Of a stretch of DNA of 64,000 bases, positions 1 to 10,826 are shown in pieces; positions within the stretch are counted from its first letter, which is position 1; every line of letters starts with the position of its first letter. The notes under the pieces are model-generated. The model searched no databases. It was not told the origin of the DNA and saw nothing but the letters and a program-made list of their open reading frames with translations. Source of the DNA: Pyxidicoccus caerfyrddinensis (lineage in GTDB: Bacteria > Myxococcota > Myxococcia > Myxococcales > Myxococcaceae); the NCBI RefSeq assembly GCF_010894405.1, contig NZ_JAAIYA010000004.1, positions 496,001 through 560,000 on the forward strand, given 5' to 3'. Both the position numbers and the translations under genes were made by a program.

Positions 1-1241
<1,241 letters not shown>

Positions 1242-1250
1242 CTGGGTGAG

Positions 1251-1279
1251 CACTTAGCGCACAGCACGGCGCCCTTCAA
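1251..1279 (-). promoter_or_regulatory. Candidate promoter for the thiC riboswitch transcript
   Basis: On the minus strand TTGAAG (1279-1274) is followed by a 17-base spacer and TAAGTG (1256-1251). A start site about seven bases further on would fall near 1243, just before the aptamer begins. The -10 is weak, so this is a position-supported guess. Confidence 0.45.
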
Positions 1280-1470
1280 CCGCCCTCCAGGCTGTGTCCG
1301 GAGGCCGGCACCGGACATCGAGGCGCAAAGGCTGCGGGTGAGCAGGGGCCCGCGCAAACGTTGCGCGCGCTGGGAGCCGGAAACACCGTTTCCCTGGAGC
1401 ACTGCTCGCTGGCCCCGGACATGCAATGGGAGCCGCCCGTCAGAGGAACCACGAACCCGGAGAGCCGCAC

Positions 1471-1902
1471 ATGCAGATCGTCGGAGAGCTGATGACCCGT
1501 GACGTGGTCACCCTCAAGGAGACGCAGAACCTGGCCAAGGCGGAGGAGTTGCTGCGCCTCCACCGCATCCGGCACCTGCCCGTGGTGCGGCAGGGCAAGC
1601 TGGTGGGGCTCGTCACCCATCGCGACCTGCTGCGCGCGGCCGCCGTGCACACCAGCGACCCGGCGTCGCAGCCGCTGTGGGCCGCGGACATCATGACGCG
1701 CGATGTGGAGACGGTGCGCGCGGACACGCCGCTGAAGGACGCCGTGGCGATGATGCTCCGGCACAAGTACGGCTGCCTCCCGGTGGTGGATGCCAGCGAC
1801 GGCCTGCTGGGCATCCTCACGGAGGCGGACCTCGTGCGGTACGCGCAGTACCTCATCGACGAGCGGGACCGGCGCGAGATGGCCGCCGAGTTCGGCGCCT
1901 GA
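1471..1902 (+). CDS. Tandem CBS-domain protein
   Basis: A 143-residue protein made almost entirely of two CBS motifs (about residues 5-60 and 70-130). Each opens with the family signature, MTRDVVTL and MTRDVETV, and ends in the H-R-D / E-A-D type turn (VTHRDLLRAA, LTEADLVRYA). Such stand-alone pairs usually bind adenine nucleotides (AMP, ATP, SAM) and regulate a partner protein. The start at MQIVGEL is preferred because GGAGAG lies 6 bases upstream; an in-frame ATG 15 codons earlier has no such site. The gene is transcribed away from thiC and the partner is unknown. Confidence 0.85.
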   Translation: MQIVGELMTRDVVTLKETQNLAKAEELLRLHRIRHLPVVRQGKLVGLVTHRDLLRAAAVHTSDPASQPLWAADIMTRDVETVRADTPLKDAVAMMLRHKYGCLPVVDASDGLLGILTEADLVRYAQYLIDERDRREMAAEFGA

Positions 1903-2044
1903 AGTCCCCGCCCGCCCCGACTCGAAGGCGGGCATCCCCGTTGCACTCCGGTCGGAGCCCGGTGGCGAGGACTGCCCCCGGCCCCTGGCCGCTCCGGTAT
2001 GCCCGACGTGGTGGGACTTCGTCCCCCGCGATGCGTGAAGCCCC

Positions 2045-3454
2045 ATGACCTCCTCTCCCGTCACATCCCCGAATGCGGCCGAGGCCTCGCCCGCGGCGCC
2101 CCTTGCCGGGGACGCGAGCCCGGCGCGCCGCGGCTGGCTGCGTCCCGCGCTGGCGGTGGCCGGGCTCGCGGGGGTGGCGCTGGTGGCCGGCCTCGGGGTG
2201 GACGGGCCGGTGGCCTCGCGCGCGGTGCTGATTGGCGGGGCGTGCCTGGTGCTGTGGCTCACGGAGGTGGTGCCGCCCTTCGTCCCCACCCTGCTGTTGA
2301 TGGGCGCCACGCCGGTGCTGATGGGCCCGCTGTCCGCGGACTACCGCCTGGGCGCGGTGCTGGCGTGGGGCGTGGACCCGGTGCTGGTCCTCTTCCTCGG
2401 CGGCTTCACGCTGGAGGTGGCGGCCATGCGCCACGGCCTGGACGCCGCGGTGGCCCGGCACGTGGTGCGGCTGTCGCGCGGGCGGCCCCGGCTGCTGCTC
2501 CTGCTCGTCATGGGCGGCGTGGCCTTCCTCTCCATGTGGATGTCCAACGTGGCCGCGGCGGCGATGATGCTGGCCGCGCTGCGGCCCATCCTCCAGGCCA
2601 CTCCCGCGGGAGCGCCGCTGCGGCCCGCCCTGCTGCTGGGCGTGGCGCTGGGCGCCAACTTCGGCGGCATGGCGACACCGGTGGGCAGCGGCCCCAACGC
2701 GCTCGCGGTGTCCGCCGCCGGTGCGTACTCGCACGTCACCTTCGCCGAGTGGATGGCGCTGGCCCTGCCCCTCACGGCGCTGATGCTGGTGCTGGGCTTC
2801 GGGCTGGTGCTGCTGCGCTTCCGCGTGGGCGGCCGGCTGGAGCTGCCCGCCCAGGCGCCCCTGCCGCTCACGCGCTCCGGACGCCGGGTGCTCGCGGTGA
2901 GCGCGGCCTGCGTGGTGGCGTGGCTGTCCGAGCCCCTGCACGGCGTGCCCGCGCCGGTGGTGGCCCTGGGGGCCACGGCGCTCCTCTTCGGCAGTGGCCT
3001 GCTCGAGCGCGAGGACCTGGGGAAGGTGGACTGGTCCACCCTGCTGCTCATCGCCGGGGGCATCGCCCTGGGCCGGCTGATGGAGCACTCCGGCCTGGTG
3101 TCGCGGGCGCTGGCCGGCTCGGACCTGGGAGGCTGGCCGGTCGCGGCGCAGCTGGGCGTGCTGGTGGTGGCGGCGGCGGCGCTGTCCGCGCTGATGAGCA
3201 ACACCGGCACCGCGGCGCTCCTCATCCCCCTGGCGGTGCAGCTCCACCCCTCGGCGTCTACGCCCGTCCTCGTCGCGCTGGGGTGCTCGTTCGGCATCCC
3301 CTTCGTCATCAGCACCCCGCCCAACGCCATGGCCGCGGGAGAGGGGATCGACTCTTCCGAGCTGATGCGGTTGGGGTTTCCCCTCATGCTGGCCGGGTGC
3401 TTGCTGGTAAGCCTCACCGGCCCCGCGGTGCTACGTGTCTTCGGACTCCCATGA
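2045..3454 (+). CDS. DASS-family (SLC13-type) sodium/dicarboxylate symporter-like permease
   Basis: A 469-residue inner-membrane protein with about eleven hydrophobic segments. Two inverted-repeat substrate motifs are visible: SNVAAAAMM near residue 167 and SNTGTAALLIPLA near residue 385, the second an exact SNT signature of the divalent-anion:Na+ symporter family. GGMATPVGSGPNALAV and FVISTPPNAMA match the paired helix-break loops of that family. Likely substrates are C4-dicarboxylates, citrate or sulfate; the sequence does not decide. The first motif reads SNV rather than SNT, a small deviation. The first ~30 residues are a Ser/Ala/Pro-rich cytoplasmic tail. Confidence 0.85.
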   Translation: MTSSPVTSPNAAEASPAAPLAGDASPARRGWLRPALAVAGLAGVALVAGLGVDGPVASRAVLIGGACLVLWLTEVVPPFVPTLLLMGATPVLMGPLSADYRLGAVLAWGVDPVLVLFLGGFTLEVAAMRHGLDAAVARHVVRLSRGRPRLLLLLVMGGVAFLSMWMSNVAAAAMMLAALRPILQATPAGAPLRPALLLGVALGANFGGMATPVGSGPNALAVSAAGAYSHVTFAEWMALALPLTALMLVLGFGLVLLRFRVGGRLELPAQAPLPLTRSGRRVLAVSAACVVAWLSEPLHGVPAPVVALGATALLFGSGLLEREDLGKVDWSTLLLIAGGIALGRLMEHSGLVSRALAGSDLGGWPVAAQLGVLVVAAAALSALMSNTGTAALLIPLAVQLHPSASTPVLVALGCSFGIPFVISTPPNAMAAGEGIDSSELMRLGFPLMLAGCLLVSLTGPAVLRVFGLP

Positions 3455-3573
3455 GCTACCTTCCACGCCCGCCCCTGTACCTTCGTGCCAGGGGGCCGTC
3501 CTTCCAGAAGCACTGGCGCGGCACACGAGTTGAAGGGGTACTGCCCGCCCAGGGCATAGCGGGAGGTTGGCCC

Positions 3574-4071
3574 ATGTCGTCCGTGACCATCACTGAGTAC
3601 GAGACGCGCCTCTTCTGGCAGGGGGAGCGCGGCGCCGTCCTGACGAGCGACCAGGCGCCTCCCCTGCCCATCGGCCGGCCACTGACGGAGCCCGGAACGG
3701 GCGACGCGGGCCAGTGGGGCCCGGAGTCCCTGCTGGTGGGCGCGGTGGAGGGGCGCACGCTGCTGGCCTTCCTGGACCGCGCACGCGCGGCGGACGTCCC
3801 GGTGCTCTTCTACCAGAGCTCCGCCATGGCCCGCGTGGTGGGCACCCCGGGCGAGCAGCCGCACTTCACGGACCTCATCGTCCGCCCGCACGTCGCCGTC
3901 CCCACCGAGGCGGCCGCGGAAGCCGCGCGCCTCATCTTCTCAGAGCTGCCCGCGCACTGCTTCCCCAGCTCCATCATCCAGCTCACGCCGCGCATCGAGC
4001 CCGTGGTGGAGACGTGGAACGTGCACCGTGTGGCACGTTCGGCATCCTCCGCGAGCGCTCCTGCTTCCTGA
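3574..4071 (+). CDS. OsmC-like protein lacking the first catalytic cysteine
   Basis: A 165-residue protein with the OsmC/Ohr fold pattern: an N-terminal strand region, LLVGAVEGRTLLAFLDRAR as the central helix, and a C-terminal block around residues 135-150 (AHCFPSSIIQLTPRIEP). In OsmC peroxidases two cysteines reduce hydroperoxides, one in the central helix and one in the C-terminal CPVS block. Only the second is retained here (the Cys of AHCF); the central helix has Glu-Gly where the first would be. It is probably an OsmC-fold protein with a different or lost activity. The start at 3574 is supported by GGGAGG 7 bases upstream. Confidence 0.75.
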   Translation: MSSVTITEYETRLFWQGERGAVLTSDQAPPLPIGRPLTEPGTGDAGQWGPESLLVGAVEGRTLLAFLDRARAADVPVLFYQSSAMARVVGTPGEQPHFTDLIVRPHVAVPTEAAAEAARLIFSELPAHCFPSSIIQLTPRIEPVVETWNVHRVARSASSASAPAS

Positions 4072-4083
4072 CCCGAAAGCCCC

Positions 4084-5499
<1,416 letters not shown>

Positions 5500-5518
5500 A
5501 GGGGAAATTGTCCCTTTT
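5500..5518 (+). terminator. Weak intrinsic-terminator candidate after the NtrC-type gene
   Basis: AGGGG and TCCCT can pair around a six-base loop and are followed by TTTT. The stem is only five pairs with one G-T pair, so this is tentative; the position just after the stop codon is right. Confidence 0.35.
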
Positions 5519-5599
5519 GCGTAACACCAGAAGTCAATCCAAAACCGCCACAGTTTTCGGCGTGGATTCTACGACTGAACTGCGCGATGACATCGTTGA

Positions 5600-5905
5600 C
5601 TATATAGAGAATATGTGTACGCGTTCCAATCGTCCGAGCTCGGGCGAAAACCGCACCTGCACGCCACCGCCGAGGGCGAGTTTCAGCGGTGCTGCGCCCG
5701 ACGCGGGTGCCCGGATCACCTGCTGCGGCAGGCGCACGGCCGGTTGGGCCTCGGCGCTCTCCTTGCGTCGGCGACGGTAGACCCACGACTGCAAGGTGCT
5801 CAGGCGCAGCCCCCGGCGTCCGGCGAACTCGCGCTGCGTCAGCCCGCTCGCTTCGAACTCTTCGGCAACGCGCAGCCACTCTGGCTTCTCAACTCCCTTC
5901 AGCAC
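5600..5905 (-). mobile_element. IS66-type TnpA remnant
   Basis: A 101-residue frame with the helix-turn-helix layout of the small IS66 accessory protein TnpA: EFEASGLTQREFAGRRGLR followed by STLQSWVYRRRR and, near the end, GGGVQVRFSP. In intact TnpA the last block continues into a conserved tail; here the sequence changes after RFSPELG and ends in VHIFSI, in AT-richer DNA. No TnpB or TnpC transposase follows. It is therefore read as the leftover of an insertion element. The start is a GTG at 5905. It marks the left edge of the low-GC island. Confidence 0.65.
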
Positions 5906-6012
5906 GCACCGAGGGATGGCCTGTCTTCGTCATCCGCTCAATGCCCTGCGGCGCATCGTCCGCCGGACGGATACTCTGGATGAGCATCTCCGTGCCGCTC
6001 ACAGCGCAGGCG

Positions 6013-7139
6013 CTATGTAAGAAACGGCTCAAAAGCGCAGCACCATGCAGCAACGGTCTCGGCAACAGTATCAAGTGCGGTACCAAATGGCACCCCCGTG
6101 ACTTCTGCCAACTTGTGTGGAGACTGTTTACTTGCAAAATCCAAAACAACCGCAAGCAGATTCGGACCAAGTCCCTCAAGCAGAACGCACGAACAATCAT
6201 CTGTACTTTCGCACGACGGAGGAGGCGAACAGAGACTGACTGACCAGCGACCTAATGCTTCGCTCACGACGGGCTCCCAGTACGATTTCTCCGGAGTCGA
6301 ATCTCTCATGGAGAGATATTCGCGCCCTTTGAGACCTGCCTTTAAGTTCAGATGCTCACGGAATGTCGAACAGCGAGATCCACCAATCGAACACAGCCGC
6401 TCATATGCCGATGCCGCTGACATGCAACTCGGGTTGGCATTGAGCGCAGCTCGGACAAGGCTGGCCGGGAAAGTATTCTCAATATTCCTGCACGACAAAA
6501 CAAATGCACGTTGAAAACCCAATCCCTCCGCCGATTCACGGACGGCCCTAGCCGTTGACCCAAGGGGCCGCCAGGATGTCGCTTGTCGCTATCAACAAAG
6601 CACAACACAACTCGACCGGATTCGCACCGCTCCCGGAAGACATCTCCTGTCGTGGACCCGCCGCCGTTATAGGGCTCTGCCGATACTCTCAGACGCCATC
6701 GCCTATGGGCAATCAATGCCCTGGCGGAACACAGGTAGAACCTTGCGTCCGAAATATTCTCACAAACAAGGCTACTTGCCTGCGTTCTACTGGAACTAGA
6801 GAACCACTCATAGAAGGTCTCAACCACGGCCGTTCCGCGTTCAAGCCGTGTTGACCCGACGGCATCGCTATTTGTTCCCACCTCAATCCGTATCGGGAGT
6901 TCTCTCCCCAGCCCCGCAAGCTCGGACCACCTCGACCGCAGCTTCTGAAGGGCGCCACGAGCTCCCGCTGATAGGTTTTTGTTCTTAGTCAGCCGGTCGA
7001 TCCTGTCGGGCGCAATCAACAGCACATGATTGCCCTCGCGGAACGAACGGAGCATGTTCTCAAGTGCATCGTGGATTGCCATCGGAGCTCCGCTAGACAT
7101 GGCCAGATCCACCACTTCGTCACGAACCTGAATTAACAT
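6013..7139 (-). pseudogene. TOPRIM-like (OLD/DUF4435-type) nuclease partner, split by a one-base frameshift
   Basis: Starts at the ATG at 7139, overlapping the upstream ATPase gene by 20 bases, with GGGAG about 10 bases upstream. The first frame runs through LVCENISDARFY (around residue 123) and VVLCFVDSDKRHPGG (around residue 180). The continuation lies in the neighbouring frame: STARAVRESAEGLGF, then FVLSCRNIENTFP, ending at 6013. The switch maps to about 6555-6575, where one G too few is seen (CCC run at 6559-6561 on the plus strand). Glu..., Asp-x-Asp and R-x-I-E-N are the spaced signatures of TOPRIM nuclease domains of the OLD and DUF4435 families. Restored length would be about 375 residues. 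Either a real inactivating mutation or a sequencing error. Confidence 0.65.
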
Positions 7140-8733
7140 CGCTGTCAATGGCTCCCGACGCAAAGAAACCGTACGGCCAGTCCTTAAGCGCTCCATCCTC
7201 ATGAAACCCTGCCGTGCGGATGATGCTTGCCGGGCTTCGGGGAGGTTTCGAAAAGAGGAGAATCTGCACATCCTCTGGGCGCAATCGATCTTCTCGAACC
7301 ATTTCACCGAGCCGATTGACTATCGATTCCGAATGAGTCTCAACAATGAGAGACAAAGGCTGACGGGGGTTCTTGGCAAACCCGGCCAACATGTCCGCCA
7401 GCCTTGTCTGATAGGCAGGATGCAAATGGAGTTCCGGCTGTTCTATGGCCAGAAGCCGATGCCTCCGCTTCACGCGCCTACGTCCTTGTGGAACTGATGA
7501 CCATAGCTGTGCAATTACGGGAAGGACTTGTGAATATCCAAACCCCATGTCGGCCAAATTTATCCCCTCAGGAGAGCCATGCTCCTTTAGGATGATCTCG
7601 ACATGACCACCGCTCGAGCGATGTGAGACTTCGAAGTTAAAATATCTCCGCGAGAACGAGGCAAACTGCTCTCTCTGAGCATCTGAGAGCGAGCGAAGAA
7701 ACATCGCCAGATTCTCGCCCTGAAAGTCTACCTCACGAACTGCCAAGTCTTGTATTCTGTAATACCGTTGGGCAGTTGCGCGAAGCGGCCCCATGTATCC
7801 CACGCCTGCAGCAAATTCGGCAATGTATTGATCGGCCTTCTCGAGAAATATCGGAATAGTGTTTGCGATGATTCGCTCCCTTAGTCGCTGGAACACTTCC
7901 GACTTCTCGCCAATAGCAGCAATACTTGCAGACCAACTTGGTGGTGCGGAAATTCGCCTGAAGTGCTCCAACATCCACGAAGCTGTTCCAGCCGCAAGGC
8001 TCAAGGCAATCCGTTCGACCGTTTCGTCGCTCGCACGCCCATGGAGCATCGGGCGAATGATATCCTTCAAGGCATCGTTTCTAATGGGATCTCGAAAGGG
8101 GGAGTGGAATATGTCTTGCGTTGGAGGGTGCTCGGGGAAATAGGGCTGGAAAACAACTCGCCGAGCTGGAGCCAAACCCCCATCCTCGTAACTAAATATA
8201 GACGGAAGAATAAAGGCAGCTGGCCTGAGAGCAAGAGGGGGGCCTGCCTTCAATGCGTCAAACTCGCCGACCGTAAACTTAGTTACTCTTGTGTCTTGAC
8301 TGAATGAAAGATGGACTGGGAGTCCGTCAAACTCTATGTCGCAGGCAACAATTCGAGCGCCATCTGATATTTCCGATGGGCCAAGTGTAATTGAAACGGC
8401 AATTGGGATGGGGACGGGCGACAGGTCCAAGTCCTCATGGGACATGTAGTAGCCCATCGGAACCTCAAGCTTGAAACCGAATTCAATCGCAATTCTTTTC
8501 TCGGACGCGGCCCGATTCGCCGCGTCACTAAGCGATCCGTAGTCCACATACCTGCCGAACCATAGCAGTGGACTATCAGTGGGGGTTTCTATGCTCTGCT
8601 TGAGCAATGGAAAGGAGCGCAGAAACGAACTCTTCCCTGAGCTGTTTGTCCCGACTAAGACTGTAATGGGCTTGAGCGCGATTCTGCCTGTGTCTTCAAG
8701 GCTCCGAAGATTTCGAATGCGAAAGAAGTCCAT
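7120..8733 (-). CDS. AAA-family ATPase with DUF3696-like C-terminus (defence-type)
   Basis: A 537-residue SMC/ABC-like ATPase. Walker A is GTNSSGKSS at residues 28-36, the signature-like MGFGYSQVLPVIAQL lies near 392, Walker B is LLAIEQPELHLHP near 424, and the switch histidine is in ETHSES near 463. The end, DGALKDWPYGFF, matches the DUF3696 type. Such ATPases are sensors or regulators in two-gene anti-phage systems, paired with a nuclease. Here the following overlapping gene is TOPRIM-like, which fits the OLD/PARIS kind of architecture; the exact family is not verified. The start ATG at 8733 has GGGAG about 8 bases upstream. Codon use is much less GC-biased than in flanking genes, a sign of transfer. 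Confidence 0.8.
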   Translation of the reverse strand: MDFFRIRNLRSLEDTGRIALKPITVLVGTNSSGKSSFLRSFPLLKQSIETPTDSPLLWFGRYVDYGSLSDAANRAASEKRIAIEFGFKLEVPMGYYMSHEDLDLSPVPIPIAVSITLGPSEISDGARIVACDIEFDGLPVHLSFSQDTRVTKFTVGEFDALKAGPPLALRPAAFILPSIFSYEDGGLAPARRVVFQPYFPEHPPTQDIFHSPFRDPIRNDALKDIIRPMLHGRASDETVERIALSLAAGTASWMLEHFRRISAPPSWSASIAAIGEKSEVFQRLRERIIANTIPIFLEKADQYIAEFAAGVGYMGPLRATAQRYYRIQDLAVREVDFQGENLAMFLRSLSDAQREQFASFSRRYFNFEVSHRSSGGHVEIILKEHGSPEGINLADMGFGYSQVLPVIAQLWSSVPQGRRRVKRRHRLLAIEQPELHLHPAYQTRLADMLAGFAKNPRQPLSLIVETHSESIVNRLGEMVREDRLRPEDVQILLFSKPPRSPASIIRTAGFHEDGALKDWPYGFFASGAIDSDVNSGS

Positions 8734-9139
8734 GCAGGTGCTCCCAGAACTCTTGGAGTGAGCGGATAGGCAGTTGCTTCTGCCTATTTTCTAAATTGGC
8801 GCAGGCTTGCTGCTGCAGGGTGCCAGAAAACCTCTGCTTGGTGGGCGCTGGATTCCGCAGAGCCCGTGCTTGAGCCTCCAACTGAAGTCCCCACGCGAAC
8901 GATGCCCCATGCTTGTATATACACCTAGCAGATTCGCAGACTCATCGATTCGCAGCGCATCATAGCTGAGGGTGTAGAGACGACCACGTCGCAAAATGGA
9001 GCGCTGCAGGCATAGTCATCCCGAAGCGATGCACATGGGGCTTCGCCTTTAATTTGGAGTCCCTTCCGACCCGCTCAAGGAAATCAATCGTAGGTCGGCC
9101 ATCACTCTACTTTAGGCATCGCAAGGATAAAGTCTCCGA
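8734..9139. other. Gene-poor low-GC stretch with a possible broken short gene
   Basis: No convincing complete gene. On the minus strand a short frame ending inside the ATPase start (about 8696-8881, from a TTG) encodes a plausible tail containing QQQACANLENRQKQLPIR and LQEFWEHLHGLL. A second frame just upstream (to about 8994) contains YDALRIDESANLLGVYTS. They could be two parts of one decayed gene, but nothing recognisable is encoded. The rest looks like an island edge next to the high-GC neighbour. Confidence 0.25.
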
Positions 9140-10315
9140 ATGCACCGAGACCGCCGGTCGTCCCGTGGAAGCGTGGTGCGTGTCCTGGTGTGGGCCGCGA
9201 GCATCATCCTGTTGCTCGGGGTCATCGGGCTGGTGGCCGCCGACCAGTGGGTGCGCAGGCAGTACGAGCCCGCGCTCGACGCGTTCAGCGCGGACGTCAC
9301 GGCGAACGTGGACCTGTTCTGCGAGGAGCAGGCGAAGCTCGCCGCGGACCCGTGGTTCCACGAGCCGCGCACCGAGGGCGACGCGGGGCCTCTGCTCAAT
9401 GCGTGGCTGGGCTGGGAGCCGGGCCCGAAGATGCCGGCGGACTCGCCGCTCCAGGTGCCCGCCTCGCTGGAGGGGAAGAAGGACTGGGACGTGCTGCTCG
9501 CGTCGGAGGTGGACTTCTCCACCCTGGACTTCGGGTGGATGCGTCAGCTCCAGGCGTTTGACCGGTGGGACACGCTGCGCAACACCCCCTTCCCGTTCCC
9601 GGAGCCGTACTTCCACCTGACGGCCGCCGTGCCGAACTTCATCCCCCTGCAGACGTGGACGAAGTTGCGGCTGATTCATGGCATCCGCAGCGGACAGCCG
9701 CTGGAGGCGGCCCGGGACGTGCGGCACCTGGCGTGGCTTGCGTACCGCTCGGACACGTTGCTGGGCGCAATGATTGCCACCGCGATCCTCGGCATCGAGC
9801 GCAAGGCCCACGACTCCATGCAGTCGCCTCCGCCGGAGTGGCGGCCCATGAGCGTCGAGCAGACCGAGCGCATGCGCGGCGTCTTCTGGGCCAGCATGTC
9901 CTTCTCCAGCATCGCCGCTCCCGTCGAGGTGGCGCGGAAGGCGCGCGGCTGCGGCCCGGCCATCTCACGGTGCACGGGCCTGAGCGAGGCGGTGGGGATG
10001 GCGCGGTACCTCCAGCCGCTCGCGGAAGGCTCGTTCCGTCCCGCCTACGCCGCGCTCGGTGAGGCGATTGCCTCGGCGCCCTGCCCCACCTCGCTGGTGA
10101 AGACGCTCTGGGAGCGCGGCGCCACCCTCAACGACACGCCCCCGGCCGACAGTCCGATGCCTGCCCTGCCCCCGTGGTCGCGCGGGCTTCCCAGCGCATT
10201 CGTCGGGCGGCACGTGGCCGGCATCCTCCTGTCCTACGGCGTGCAGGACCTCACCCACCTCAAGAAGCTCCGCGCCGCACCCGGTGCGCCGGCCACCGCC
10301 GACTCCGCGCCCTGA
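9140..10315 (+). CDS. Membrane-anchored hypothetical protein
   Basis: A 391-residue protein with one N-terminal membrane segment (residues about 13-34, VLVWAASIILLLGVIGLVA) preceded by arginines, so the remaining ~355 residues should face the periplasm. No known domain is recognised. It has Trp/Phe/Pro-rich patches (WDVLLASEVDFSTLDFGWM, NTPFPFPEPYFHL), a helix-rich centre and a C-terminal Ala/Pro tail. High GC and codon use return to the genomic norm here, so it lies outside the low-GC island. The ribosome-binding site before the chosen ATG is weak. Confidence 0.6.
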   Translation: MHRDRRSSRGSVVRVLVWAASIILLLGVIGLVAADQWVRRQYEPALDAFSADVTANVDLFCEEQAKLAADPWFHEPRTEGDAGPLLNAWLGWEPGPKMPADSPLQVPASLEGKKDWDVLLASEVDFSTLDFGWMRQLQAFDRWDTLRNTPFPFPEPYFHLTAAVPNFIPLQTWTKLRLIHGIRSGQPLEAARDVRHLAWLAYRSDTLLGAMIATAILGIERKAHDSMQSPPPEWRPMSVEQTERMRGVFWASMSFSSIAAPVEVARKARGCGPAISRCTGLSEAVGMARYLQPLAEGSFRPAYAALGEAIASAPCPTSLVKTLWERGATLNDTPPADSPMPALPPWSRGLPSAFVGRHVAGILLSYGVQDLTHLKKLRAAPGAPATADSAP

Positions 10316-10341
10316 GTGTGACGCGGGCCGTCTGCGCGGAA

Positions 10342-10424
10342 TACGACACGCTTCGTAGACTTTCCCCGCCGCGCGGAGAACTACGACACTCGTCGTTGAC
10401 TCTTACGACGGACGTCGTAATACT
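10342..10424 (+). promoter_or_regulatory. BlaI-type promoter with three operator-like dyads
   Basis: Three related dyads lie before the repressor gene: TACGACACGCTTCGTA (10342-10357), TACGACACTCGTCGTT (10382-10397) and TTACGACGGACGTCGTAA (10403-10420), the last with perfect 7-base arms. They follow the TACGAC-N4-GTCGTA pattern expected of a BlaI/MecI-type repressor. A good promoter overlaps the second and third: TTGACT (10396-10401), 16 bases, TAATAC (10418-10423). The repressor should therefore block its own operon. The start site would fall only a base or two before the ATG at 10432. Confidence 0.75.
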
Positions 10425-10431
10425 CCCCCGC

Positions 10432-10824
10432 ATGACCCCCGCCCCGCCGCAACCCACGCGTGCCGAGCTGGCCATCCTGCGAGTCCTCTGGAAGTTGGGA
10501 CCTTGCACGGTGCGGCAGGTGCACGAGTCCCTCCGTGACACGCAGGACAAGGACACGGGCTACACCACCGTGCTCAAGCTCCTCCAGAACATGACGGAGA
10601 AGGGCATCGTCCAGCGCGACGAGAGCGAGCGGACCCATGTCTATGAGGCCGCCCTCAGCGAGAAGCGCACGCAGCGCGACCTGCTCCGCGACCTGATGGA
10701 CCGGGCCTTCGGCGGCTCGGCCACCACCGTCGTGGCGCAGGCGCTGTCCATGAAGCGCGCGTCCGCCGAGGAGCTGGCGGAGATTCGAAAGCTGCTGGAC
10801 GAGCACGAGAGGCGGGGGAAGTGA
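10432..10824 (+). CDS. BlaI/MecI/CopY-family transcriptional repressor
   Basis: A 130-residue winged-helix repressor with the family pattern: TRAELAILRVLWKLGPCTVR, then GYTTVLKLLQNMTEKGIVQR (recognition helix and wing), then a C-terminal dimerisation helix region (LLRDLMDRAFGGSATTVVAQ). In the family a membrane metallopeptidase cleaves the repressor between these two parts when an inducer is sensed. The gene for such a peptidase follows at once. No Shine-Dalgarno sequence lies before the ATG, and the predicted start site is nearly at the ATG, so the messenger may be leaderless. Confidence 0.92.
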   Translation: MTPAPPQPTRAELAILRVLWKLGPCTVRQVHESLRDTQDKDTGYTTVLKLLQNMTEKGIVQRDESERTHVYEAALSEKRTQRDLLRDLMDRAFGGSATTVVAQALSMKRASAEELAEIRKLLDEHERRGK

Positions 10825-10826
10825 AG

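Noticed and set aside
5889..5987. A 32-codon minus-strand frame (MLIQSIRPADDAPQ...) with a GGAG-like site, upstream of the IS66 remnant
   Set aside because: Too short, no homology recognised and overlaps the TnpA frame; it may be part of the old insertion-element end.
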